A DNA stretch of 57,885 nucleotides from an uncultured Candidatus Berkelbacteria bacterium (GTDB taxonomy: Bacteria; Patescibacteriota; UBA1384; CAJBMM01), in contig CAJBMM010000037.1 of NCBI GenBank assembly GCA_903954185.1, positions 1 through 57,885 on the forward strand, read 5' to 3'. The notes beneath the pieces are model-generated. The model ran no database searches, was not told where the DNA came from, and saw only the letters and a list, made by a program, of their open reading frames with translations. The position numbers and the translations under genes were made by a program. Below are positions 32,922-40,430 of this stretch, one piece after another (position 1 is the first letter of the stretch; each line of letters opens with the position of its first letter).

Positions 32922-34103
32922 ATGAAAAATATAAATTACGCCAAAGAGCTAGCTGATAAAGAAAGAAAAGTAAGAGTTATTTATATTGGAAGTTATATTC
33001 CGCGAGAATGTGGCATAGCTACCTTCACCAAAGACCTCACCACATCAATAAACATGCTTAACCCTCATTGTTTAGCAGAAATTGTGGCCGTAAACCCACC
33101 AAATTTAACTTACGATTACCCTTGGGAGGTAAAATATCGTTTTAATCAAGAACATCCAACCACCTATAAAAATGCCACATCATATATTAACCAATCATCT
33201 GCAGAGGTTGTGTGTTTGCAACACGAATTTGGTCTTTATGGCGGCAAATCTGGAGAAAAGATTATTCCTTTTTTAAAAACAATTAATAAACCAATTGTTG
33301 CAACTTTTCATACAATTCTGCCTAATCCAAACGATCACTACAAAAAAATACTCTCCGAGATATCATCTTTGTGCGAAGCCGTTGTAGTTATGATTAATTC
33401 AGCTGCTGAATGTTTAGTTAGAGACTATGGCGTAGATGCAAACAAAATTGTGGTAATTCCGCATGGCGTACCCGATATCGCCTTTAGCAAAGAACCCAAA
33501 AATAGACAAAAAATGGGGTTAGAAAACAAAACAATTATTGCAACTTTTGGATTGTTAAGCAGTGGGAAAGGTATTGAAAATGTAATTGAGGCAATGCCAG
33601 CTATCGTAAAAAAGATTCCAAATGCTACGTATCTACTACTAGGTCAAACTCATCCAGTTGTAAAAAGGCTTGAGGGAGAAAAATACCGACATCAGCTAGA
33701 AGAAAAGGTAAAAGCGCTAGGAATGAGCAACCATGTAAGCTACATCAATCGCTATTTATCTTTAGACGAACTAATTGCCTATCTTCAAACTATTGATATT
33801 TATATTACCCCTTACCTTAATCCCAACCAAATTACTTCTGGAACATTGGCATATGCTGTAGGCGCTGGTCTGGCTTGTATCTCTACACCATACGTTTACG
33901 CTCAAGAAGTATTAGACGGAAACAGGGGTGTGTTGGTAGATTATGCCAATAATAAAGAAATTGCCAAAGCTGTAATAGATTTATGTGAACATCCACGAAA
34001 AAAACTCTCACTGCGAAAACAGGCATACGAATACGGACGCCAAATGACTTGGGATAACGTGGCTTTAAAATATCTTGATTTGTTTACAAGTGTGATAAAG
34101 TAG
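32922..34103 (+). CDS. Glycosyltransferase family 4 (GT-B fold)
   Basis: A 393-residue GT-B glycosyltransferase. The N-terminal domain has SYIPRECGIATFTKDL, the usual opening of these proteins. VIPHGVPD and IATFGLLSSGKGIENVIEA open the C-terminal nucleotide-sugar domain. A GTLAYAVGAGLACISTPY segment holds the conserved acidic/glycine region, with the usual first Glu of E(x7)E not obvious. Sugar specificity cannot be read. The next gene starts nine bases downstream, and a GH94-type phosphorylase faces it, so the three probably build or recycle one oligosaccharide. No Shine-Dalgarno; a promoter stands just upstream. Confidence 0.9.
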   Translation: MKNINYAKELADKERKVRVIYIGSYIPRECGIATFTKDLTTSINMLNPHCLAEIVAVNPPNLTYDYPWEVKYRFNQEHPTTYKNATSYINQSSAEVVCLQHEFGLYGGKSGEKIIPFLKTINKPIVATFHTILPNPNDHYKKILSEISSLCEAVVVMINSAAECLVRDYGVDANKIVVIPHGVPDIAFSKEPKNRQKMGLENKTIIATFGLLSSGKGIENVIEAMPAIVKKIPNATYLLLGQTHPVVKRLEGEKYRHQLEEKVKALGMSNHVSYINRYLSLDELIAYLQTIDIYITPYLNPNQITSGTLAYAVGAGLACISTPYVYAQEVLDGNRGVLVDYANNKEIAKAVIDLCEHPRKKLSLRKQAYEYGRQMTWDNVALKYLDLFTSVIK

Positions 34104-34112
34104 AATAATAAG

Positions 34113-35177
34113 ATGCACAATTATAAATTTAAGATAAAACGCAATCTTCCGAGCCTAAAAACCATTTTAGCCCTAACAAATAATATTGGGATAGTTCAGC
34201 ATACGCGTTATAAAACCCCAGATTTACGACATGGATATTGTTTAGACGATAATGGACGGGCGCTGGTTTTTACCACCCGATATTTAAATTATACTAACAA
34301 AAACCGAGAAATGATTCTTAAATTATCAAACACGTATTTAAGCTACATTAACGTTTGTCAAAAACCCAATGGCTGGATGCACAATTTTATTAGTTTTGAT
34401 AATCATTTTTTAGAAAATACCGGGTCTGAAGACTCATTTGGCAGAGCAATTTGGGGATTAGGAGAATGCGCCGCAAATAGCAAAGATGAAAGTCAAAGAC
34501 AACTAGCAACTGATATTTTGTTAAATAGTTTAAACAATATTACAAAGCTAGAATCACCAAGGGCGGTAGCGTATTCTTTATTAGGCTTAAATGCTTACTA
34601 TTCTTCTTGTAAACAAGCTCATATTATCAAATATATTGAATTTGGACACAACTTACTGCTTCATAAATTTAATCATAATAGCACAAATAAATGGCCGTGG
34701 TTTGAAAATATTCTAGCATATTCTAACGCACTTTTACCATTAGCACTGTTTATGAGTGCAAAAAATTTAGATATTCCATCATCAGAGAAAGTTGCATTAA
34801 AATCCTTTGACTGGTTGCTAACACAAACCGAAGTTATGCAAGATGGTAAATCTATCCCATCGCCAATAGGAAACCGCGGCTGGTATCGTAAAAATGGCTT
34901 AAAAGCTACTTTAGATCAACAACCAATAGATGTAGCACTAACCGTTATGGCTGCTGGGCACTTTTTTCGAGCCACAAAAAATAAAATCTACCAAGACGCT
35001 GCCAATCTTTGGTTCACATGGTTTTTAGGAAATAATATCGAAAATGTAAAAGTGGCAAATTTAGACGATGGTTACAGCTATGATGGTTTACAAAGCAAAA
35101 GCACTAACCAAAACCACGGCGCCGAATCTGTAATAGCATTTTTACTGGCACAATTAGAGATATGCAAACTTAAATGA
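34113..35177 (+). CDS. Helical toroid-like protein paired with the GT4 glycosyltransferase
   Basis: A 354-residue soluble protein, apparently almost all alpha-helical, with repeated aromatic and Gly-containing helices, as in (alpha/alpha)6-barrel glycosidases. Recognisable conserved stretches are LRHGYCLDDNGRALV near residue 40 and DQQPIDVALTVMAA near 270. Such proteins occur next to or fused with GT4 enzymes in other bacteria and are often annotated only as glycosyltransferase-associated. I cannot point to a confirmed catalytic acid, so activity is open. It lies nine bases after the GT4 stop and is surely co-transcribed. Confidence 0.75.
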   Translation: MHNYKFKIKRNLPSLKTILALTNNIGIVQHTRYKTPDLRHGYCLDDNGRALVFTTRYLNYTNKNREMILKLSNTYLSYINVCQKPNGWMHNFISFDNHFLENTGSEDSFGRAIWGLGECAANSKDESQRQLATDILLNSLNNITKLESPRAVAYSLLGLNAYYSSCKQAHIIKYIEFGHNLLLHKFNHNSTNKWPWFENILAYSNALLPLALFMSAKNLDIPSSEKVALKSFDWLLTQTEVMQDGKSIPSPIGNRGWYRKNGLKATLDQQPIDVALTVMAAGHFFRATKNKIYQDAANLWFTWFLGNNIENVKVANLDDGYSYDGLQSKSTNQNHGAESVIAFLLAQLEICKLK

Positions 35178-35220
35178 ACTACTCATTAACCAAGTATTCT
35201 AAAGCAATTATTTTTGAGCT

Positions 35221-37581
35221 CTATTTCATTTCGACTTGAACGTTTACGACTGTCGCATCTTTGAATAATGGTAATACGACACCATCTAGCTTATGGCCAT
35301 TAGCAATAATTTCTTTGACGCCTTTGCAAACATGATTTGGATTATTAAATTCAATGATATAGCTGCATCCTCTAAAATCACGCTTTACCTTCCATTTACT
35401 CCATTTTTTGGGCACACAAGGATCGATCAGCAGCCCTTCCAAAACTGGGCGAACTCCTAATATATAATCTGTACAAGCCCGGTAGTTCCAAGCGGCAGAT
35501 CCAGTAATCCAAGTATAAGATCCTTGACCAAATTTTGGATGTTCGGGCCCATACATATATTCTGGATATACATATGGCTCAGATTTATATTTTGGATCTC
35601 GACTACGAGTAATAAACGATGCTCTTCGCCAAATTTCGTACGCTTCATCGCCTCGCCCCAAAATACACTCTGCAATAATTGCCCAAGTTGTAGGATGTAA
35701 AAATATTGTGCCGTTTTCTTTTGTTCCGGGCGTAAACTGCGAAATAATTCCGAGTTGTGAATTTTTCTTTGTGTAAGAAGGCAAAAAGATAGTAGGACCG
35801 TATGGGGTCATTAGCTTTTTCCAAACTTGCTTCATAGCCTTAATTCCACGATCTTTGTATTGCGCAACGCCAGATATTATTGGCCAAGTTTGTCCGTTAA
35901 GGTGTATTACCCCCTCATTATTTTTGTGGCTTCCTATAGTTTTCTTTGTATCTTCAGTTGCTCTAATGTACCATTGCCCATCCCACGCGAATTTATTTAA
36001 GTTATGGGATATTCGTTCATAATGTGCAAAGTAATGTGCGGCAGCGTCCTGATCATTTCTTGCATGTAGAATAGGAATTAATTCACGTAAATTCCAACAC
36101 AACTGGTTGGCGACCATCATAGATTCACCAATTCCCTCGGAAGACCCGCTTAAAGCATCATTCCAATCGGCTTTTTGTCGTAAAGATATGCCACGATCAC
36201 TTTCACGCGCCAAGGTATAATCTAATGCTTTTATGAGATGATCGTACACTTCTCCATCGCCCCCATCATAATATGGTACGTGTTGACTTAAATAAGACAA
36301 ATCGCCTGTTTCTTTAATAAAATTTAATATCGCCATAGCCAGCCACTGCGGATCGTCTGAATGGTTGGTAACAGTACCTTTTTTATTAAATGTGTCCCAA
36401 TTGTGGACCGTCATCCCACTTTTAAATTGGTGAATTAGCAAATCATGCAAACGTTTACAATACAACTCTGTATCGTGAGGCAATATTCCATATATATGTT
36501 GAGCTTCATCTCGAAAACCAAACACTCCAGAACCAGCAATATAATAACTATCCATTTCAGACCATTGCGCAGTTACCCAACATTGATAGCGATTCCACAC
36601 ATTAACCGAAGCGTCAAAACTTTTATCGGGTGTTTCTGAGTTTAAATGACTATTATATTTTTGCCAATAGCTATTCACCTCTTTTAGCGCCATAACTATT
36701 TTATTTCGAGATAAAAATTTTTGCCTAATTTTGTGAGCCTGCTCTTCATTCTTTACCGTACCTAAAATACAATCAAACTCATGCGTCTCGTTTGGCTTTA
36801 GCACCACCTCTTGCACTAAACAAGAAATTGCATCGGCGCTATCGCCAATATGATGCGGCATCAAGCCTTCTTTTACCATATTAGGAGAACTTAAATACTG
36901 ATATTCACCTAAAAATCGCTCACGCATAGTTTCGTGACCCTCAACTGGCACATTAAGTGTGGCAAAAAATGTTTTATCCCAAGCCATAATTTTCCCATCT
37001 GGGTTATGCCAGCGACTTTTTGTGGCAAATAAAACATTTTTGTCAAACCATGTTTTGTTAAATAAGTTAACAAAACTTCTATCATCAATATCTGTCTTAA
37101 ATTCACCTAGTACCAGCTCCGAATAAGTATAAATTCGAAGTGTGCGTTGTTTTTTGGACAAATTTTTTAAATTTACCATCCAAACTTCTATATCCTCATC
37201 CATCGGCACAAAATAGGTTACATCACTTTGTAATTTGTTTGTAATAGCAGAGATTGCAGTGTAGCCTAATCCTACTCGCGCTTCGTAATATGTAAGTGGA
37301 GCAAGCGCAGGCTGCCAGTTTAGCGACCAAATTTTACCCGTTTCAACCTCGTGAACATAAACATATCTACCGGGCCGATCTTCGAATATTTCATCTCCAG
37401 GATGTTCACGGGTAATTCGATTGTAGCCCGAATCATCCACAAACGAATAACCACCGCCCGTATGTGAACATATAGCGCAATAATGACCATTTGTTAAATA
37501 GTTAATCCACGGACGCGGCGTGCTAGGATTAGTAACAATATACTCGCGCCCGTCTTCTGAAAAATGTCCCCATTTACCCAA
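35221..37581 (-). CDS. GH94-type sugar phosphorylase (cellobiose/chitobiose phosphorylase-like)
   Basis: A 786-residue family 94 enzyme that splits or forms a glycosidic bond with inorganic phosphate, yielding a sugar 1-phosphate. The N-terminal beta-sandwich has GGGYSFVDDSGYNRITR. The (alpha/alpha)6 barrel has SGVFGFRDEAQ near 350-360 and ADWNDAL at 471-477, the segment carrying the presumed general acid. RPVLEGLLIDPCVPKKW marks the C-terminal domain. It is slightly shorter than some family members but looks complete. Start TTG at 37581, preceded by GGAGG. The specific disaccharide is unknown. It converges with the GT4 pair. Confidence 0.92.
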   Translation of the reverse strand: MGKWGHFSEDGREYIVTNPSTPRPWINYLTNGHYCAICSHTGGGYSFVDDSGYNRITREHPGDEIFEDRPGRYVYVHEVETGKIWSLNWQPALAPLTYYEARVGLGYTAISAITNKLQSDVTYFVPMDEDIEVWMVNLKNLSKKQRTLRIYTYSELVLGEFKTDIDDRSFVNLFNKTWFDKNVLFATKSRWHNPDGKIMAWDKTFFATLNVPVEGHETMRERFLGEYQYLSSPNMVKEGLMPHHIGDSADAISCLVQEVVLKPNETHEFDCILGTVKNEEQAHKIRQKFLSRNKIVMALKEVNSYWQKYNSHLNSETPDKSFDASVNVWNRYQCWVTAQWSEMDSYYIAGSGVFGFRDEAQHIYGILPHDTELYCKRLHDLLIHQFKSGMTVHNWDTFNKKGTVTNHSDDPQWLAMAILNFIKETGDLSYLSQHVPYYDGGDGEVYDHLIKALDYTLARESDRGISLRQKADWNDALSGSSEGIGESMMVANQLCWNLRELIPILHARNDQDAAAHYFAHYERISHNLNKFAWDGQWYIRATEDTKKTIGSHKNNEGVIHLNGQTWPIISGVAQYKDRGIKAMKQVWKKLMTPYGPTIFLPSYTKKNSQLGIISQFTPGTKENGTIFLHPTTWAIIAECILGRGDEAYEIWRRASFITRSRDPKYKSEPYVYPEYMYGPEHPKFGQGSYTWITGSAAWNYRACTDYILGVRPVLEGLLIDPCVPKKWSKWKVKRDFRGCSYIIEFNNPNHVCKGVKEIIANGHKLDGVVLPLFKDATVVNVQVEMK

Positions 37582-37659
37582 TGCCTTTTCCTCCTATATT
37601 TATATTATACGATAATTAACGCTATTCAAATTTTACATTCTAAATACAAATAATTTCTT

Positions 37660-37688
37660 TTGCATTTTAGAAATTGAATTGATAACAT
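37660..37688 (+). promoter_or_regulatory. Promoter of the 37695 membrane protein
   Basis: TTGCAT (37660-37665), 17 bases, TAACAT (37683-37688), then six bases to the ATG with no Shine-Dalgarno; another leaderless candidate. Confidence 0.5.
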
Positions 37689-37694
37689 GAATAC

Positions 37695-38252
37695 ATGCAT
37701 ACAATTACACCAGCTATCAGAAACACAGTAAACCATTACTCTGTTGATAGTGGCACCAAGGCGGGTATTTTACGTATTTTTGAAGAATGCGGCGTATTAA
37801 AATCTAATCAAGAGCTACGCTCGCTTAACGAGCGCGAACAAGGATGGTTTCACAAAGGCTTTGAGCATTATATAGATGATCACGAGCACCCGGTGCGATC
37901 ATTACATAATCCACACCATTGGGGAAAATGGATATACTTTCTTTCATTGTTTTATTATTTATCTTTAGTTGCATGGATAACTTTGCTAGCAAATGCGGCC
38001 GTGCAAGAAAATGCCGTAGTGGTTTGGTCTAAAGTATGGCCATGGGTTGGTATTGCCTCTATATTTAATGTAGCCCTAACTTTTTATGGCATAAGCTTAG
38101 AAATTAAAGCCTTTAAAGGACAATTTACTTACTCACATAAGATAGTGGCAACTTTGGCAATTATCGTCCTAGTAATTGCAATTGCGGGAAATATTATCAC
38201 CCCCTTAATTGGTAGTGCAGATATCGTATCACCATTTATGATTTCTAAATAA
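37695..38252 (+). CDS. Hypothetical membrane protein (185 aa)
   Basis: The N-terminal 75 residues are soluble and charged (NEREQGWFHKGFEHYIDDHEH). Three hydrophobic helices follow (about 82-103, 113-133 and 150-175). No family was recognised. The TAA is immediately followed by the perfect promoter of the next GC-rich unit. Confidence 0.75.
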   Translation: MHTITPAIRNTVNHYSVDSGTKAGILRIFEECGVLKSNQELRSLNEREQGWFHKGFEHYIDDHEHPVRSLHNPHHWGKWIYFLSLFYYLSLVAWITLLANAAVQENAVVVWSKVWPWVGIASIFNVALTFYGISLEIKAFKGQFTYSHKIVATLAIIVLVIAIAGNIITPLIGSADIVSPFMISK

Positions 38253-38281
38253 TTGACAAATGTGCTTGTTATAAGTATAAT
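38253..38281 (+). promoter_or_regulatory. Consensus promoter of the pseudopilin unit
   Basis: TTGACA (38253-38258), exactly 17 bases, TATAAT (38276-38281): a full consensus match, unusual for one gene. It begins on the first base after the previous stop codon. Confidence 0.85.
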
Positions 38282-38286
38282 TTGGG

Positions 38287-38360
38287 CGATCTAATAGATC
38301 GTTCTTTTAAAGTAGATGAAGTTGCGTTGAGATCACCTTTTCAACGCGGCACACGCCGCA
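38287..38360 (+). promoter_or_regulatory. Structured leader of the pseudopilin gene
   Basis: CGATCT-AAT-AGATCG followed by TTCTTTT (38287-38308) lies at the very start of the transcript and looks like an early terminator or 5'-end hairpin. GCGTTGA...TCAACGC (38324-38347) and the overlapping alternative GCGGC-ACAC-GCCGC (38346-38359) follow, then AAGGAGG before the ATG. The overlap of the last two stems would allow switching; regulation is inferred. Confidence 0.55.
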
Positions 38361-38388
38361 CGCTGCATGGCAAAGGAGGTACTGAGCC

Positions 38389-39174
38389 ATGATACCCAGA
38401 AGACGTACCGGATTTACCCTGATCGAACTACTGGTGGTTATCGCGATCATCGCCATTCTGGCGGCGATCCTCTTCCCCGTCTTTGCGCAGGCCCGCGAGC
38501 AGGCACGCAAGACCAGTTGCCTCAGCAACATGAAGCAGCTTGGGCTTGGCGTGCTGATGTACGTGCAAGACTACGATCAGCGCTCACCCCACGGCTGGGC
38601 CGACGACTGCGGATTTACCGTCCCCAGCGGCTGGCCGTATTGGAGCTGGGGCTGCGGCCCCGAAGTCTCCTGGCGCTGGATGATCTCGCCGTACGTGAAG
38701 AATGGCGGGCTTTACACCTGCCCCAGTTTTGAGCAGCCGGATGAGCCCCTATGGCGCTATATCCGCGATGAGGTCGAGGCCAAGATCCACCGCAGCTACG
38801 CTCTGAACTACAGCATGGCTCACTGGTGGTGCCCCGGCAACAAGATGGACAACTGCATCCGGCCTGCAAGTTCTATCATGATCACCGAGAGCCGCGAGTG
38901 GAATGCTGACTGGGCGATGGGCATGGTGTCGGGCCGCGCATGGTTCGACGGCTCTAAGGGCCTCATGACCACGCACAGCGGCGTCAGCAACTTCACCTTC
39001 TACGACGGCCACGCCAAGGCCATGCGGTTGAAGGCGACGTTCGGCAACCTGAGTTACTGCGAGTCCTGTACACCAAGCGACGACCAGCTTTGGGCTTGGT
39101 GGAACGGCGGCGACTGGGAGCACCCCAGCTGGCTGCGCAACCAGATCGCCAACATGGCGCCAGAGTACCAGTAA
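38389..39174 (+). CDS. Prepilin-like H-X9-DG domain protein (type II pseudopilin), GC-rich and foreign-looking
   Basis: A 261-residue protein with a class III prepilin leader: basic MIPRRR, then [10 protein letters not shown] with the conserved Glu at +5 of the mature form, and a hydrophobic alpha-helix. A globular part with several Trp and Cys follows. A C-terminal [12 protein letters not shown] motif matches the prepilin-type processing-associated H-X9-DG domain. This DUF1559-like family is expanded in Planctomycetes, Verrucomicrobia and Armatimonadetes and is not expected in a CPR genome. Codon usage is GC-rich, unlike its neighbours. A strong Shine-Dalgarno (AAAGGAGG), consensus promoter and terminator make it a stand-alone unit. 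No other pilus gene is near. Confidence 0.9.
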   Translation: MIPRRRTGFTLIELLVVIAIIAILAAILFPVFAQAREQARKTSCLSNMKQLGLGVLMYVQDYDQRSPHGWADDCGFTVPSGWPYWSWGCGPEVSWRWMISPYVKNGGLYTCPSFEQPDEPLWRYIRDEVEAKIHRSYALNYSMAHWWCPGNKMDNCIRPASSIMITESREWNADWAMGMVSGRAWFDGSKGLMTTHSGVSNFTFYDGHAKAMRLKATFGNLSYCESCTPSDDQLWAWWNGGDWEHPSWLRNQIANMAPEYQ

Positions 39175-39188
39175 CCGCCCCAAACAGC

Positions 39189-39217
39189 GTGCCCCGCCTC
39201 CCTTGGAGACGGGGCAC
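39189..39217 (+). terminator. Terminator of the pseudopilin unit
   Basis: GTGCCCCG pairs with CGGGGCAC across a 13-base loop, followed by TGCTCTTTA. It lies 15 bases after the stop codon. Confidence 0.8.
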
Positions 39218-39312
39218 TGCTCTTTATATCACCCATTTTTCGCAAAATAGATCAAGATATGATAAAGTAAGGTCGTGTTCTGCGCATCTCGCATCGCACA
39301 TCACATTTGCTA

Positions 39313-39388
39313 GCCCCTTTAGCTCAGTGGATAGAGCGCTACGCTTCGGACGTAGAGGTCGCAGGTTCAAATCCTGTGAGGGGTACCA
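39313..39388 (+). tRNA. tRNA-Arg (anticodon TCG)
   Basis: A full cloverleaf: acceptor GCCCCTT with GAGGGGT, D arm GCTC...GAGC, anticodon loop CTTCGGA (anticodon TCG), T arm GCAGG-TTCAAAT-CCTGT, discriminator A and an encoded CCA. Confidence 0.97.
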
Positions 39389-39450
39389 AAGAAAATTATC
39401 GAGTACTAATTTTCATTTTAAGAAGTGTTTGTACAGTCGCGCAAAAGTTC

Positions 39451-39650
39451 GCACCCGTCAAGCGACGGTTAGTAATCACTTTGTGATTGTGAGATAATTG
39501 CTACTGTTCGTAGCAAGTATATAACCTGCTTGCGGGTTCTCACTTCGTTCGCACCCGTCAAGCGACGGTTAGTAATCACTTTGTGATTGTGAGATAATTG
39601 CTACTGTTCGTAGCAAGTATATAACCTGCTTGCGGGTTCTCACTTCGTTC
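39451..39650 (+). repeat. Two perfect 100-bp tandem repeats abutting tRNA-Lys
   Basis: Bases 39451-39550 and 39551-39650 are identical. Each unit begins GCACCCGT, the first eight bases of the tRNA-Lys gene that begins at 39651, so the tRNA looks like the start of a third unit. Each unit also contains ATCACTTTGTGAT and CTACTG...AGCAAG hairpin arms. The array explains the space between the two tRNA genes; there is no gene in it. Confidence 0.9.
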
Positions 39651-39726
39651 GCACCCGTAGCTCAATTGGCAGAGCAGCTCCCTCTTAAGGAGACGGTTGG
39701 AGGTTCGATTCCCCCCGGGTGCACCA
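39651..39726 (+). tRNA. tRNA-Lys (anticodon CTT)
   Basis: Acceptor GCACCCG with CGGGTGC, D arm GCTC...GAGC, anticodon loop CTCTTAA (CTT), T arm GGAGG-TTCGATT-CCCCC with one mismatch, discriminator A and encoded CCA. The last anticodon-stem pair (27-43) is G-A. Confidence 0.93.
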
Positions 39727-39937
39727 AGATAGAAGATAGAAGTATGAAGTTGGAAGTCAGATGGTTTAATCATATTCGATACTCGTGATTAATTAAACAA
39801 CCTCAGTGAATTACAAACCAAGTTTCAACACCTCTGTCATTCCCCGAACCTGAACATTTGAGAGCGGTTCAAGGCCTTATTATCAGATTAATCGCATAGT
39901 ATTACTCACTTAAACAGCCACATTTAAACACAAAAAT

Positions 39938-39961
39938 AGCCCTTAATTTGGGCTTTTTTTT
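39938..39961. terminator. Bidirectional terminator between the tRNA and the 40143 mini-unit
   Basis: AGCCC-TTAATTT-GGGCT is followed on the plus strand by TTTTTTT and on the minus strand by ATTTTTG. The preceding 39727-39937 is AT-rich with no gene. Confidence 0.75.
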
Positions 39962-39980
39962 AGTATAAAATTTTATTGGT

Positions 39981-40009
39981 GTGGGGCGGCAAACTCGTCG
40001 CCACCCCAC
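39981..40009 (-). terminator. Hairpin ending the 40143 mini-unit
   Basis: On the minus strand GTGGGGTGGC pairs with GCCGCCCCAC, ten base pairs with one G-T pair, followed by an A/T-rich run. It closes the GC-rich minus-strand mini-unit. Confidence 0.7.
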
Positions 40010-40080
40010 ACACATCGCCCAACTGTCGGGCCCCCCAGCACTAGGTGCCGCAGCACTGGGGAGATACGGATCACCTCCTC

Positions 40081-40143
40081 TCAGAACTGGCCGTCGAGCA
40101 CAGTCGCGCACGTCAAGCCGAACAAGATTTTCCGAAAATCCAT
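40081..40143 (-). CDS. 20-residue leader-like peptide in a GC-rich mini-unit
   Basis: ATG at 40143 with AAGGAG eight bases upstream encodes MDFRKILFGLTCATVLDGQF and a TGA. Upstream are two strong hairpins (ACGCTT-AAGT-AAGCGT and CTGTCGC...GCGACAG, 40144-40200). Straight after the stop comes GAGGAGGTGATCC, complementary over twelve bases to the usual 3' end of 16S rRNA. An open frame of about 30 codons follows (ATC or GTG start, ending AAPHQ) before the hairpin at 39981. It may be a leader peptide unit, a decayed gene, or a small RNA. Translation is unproven. Confidence 0.4.
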   Translation of the reverse strand: MDFRKILFGLTCATVLDGQF

Positions 40144-40289
40144 AACGGCCACTCCTTGAGTTGGTAAACTGTCGCCCTGTGCGACAGAGTTAGTTACGCT
40201 TACTTAAGCGTATCTGCGCATAATATAGCAATAATATAGCTAGAGCGCTAGGTTGTAGCTGGTAGGGGGTATGAAAATTATAAAGAAGT

Positions 40290-40331
40290 GATCTTTGTTC
40301 TTTGATCTTTGTTCTTTGATCTTTGTTCTCT
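40290..40331 (+). repeat. Three 14-bp tandem repeats
   Basis: GATCTTTGTTCTTT occurs three times in a row (the last copy ends TCT). It lies in a low-complexity part of the 40201-40430 region, which holds no gene. Confidence 0.85.
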
Positions 40332-40430
40332 GTTACATGCTCCATGCTTCTTACTTCATGCTCCTCGCCTTGACCATCACTATAAATAAGGAATAATATA
40401 TAATTGTAATTAAATATTCGAAAGGAGAAT

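Noticed and set aside
38367-38732. Overlapping GC-rich open frames around the pseudopilin gene (both strands)
   Set aside because: High GC content reduces stop codons, so long shadow frames are expected. Only the frame with the prepilin motif, AAAGGAGG and family match is real.
39451-39650. Possible CRISPR array from repeated 100-bp units
   Set aside because: The two units are identical throughout with no repeat/spacer alternation, there are only two, and no cas gene is present. No CRISPR array is seen anywhere in the window.
40060-40085. 3' end of a 16S rRNA gene (GGATCACCTCCT)
   Set aside because: Only about twelve bases match; there is no rRNA upstream. It reads better as an extended Shine-Dalgarno on the minus strand.
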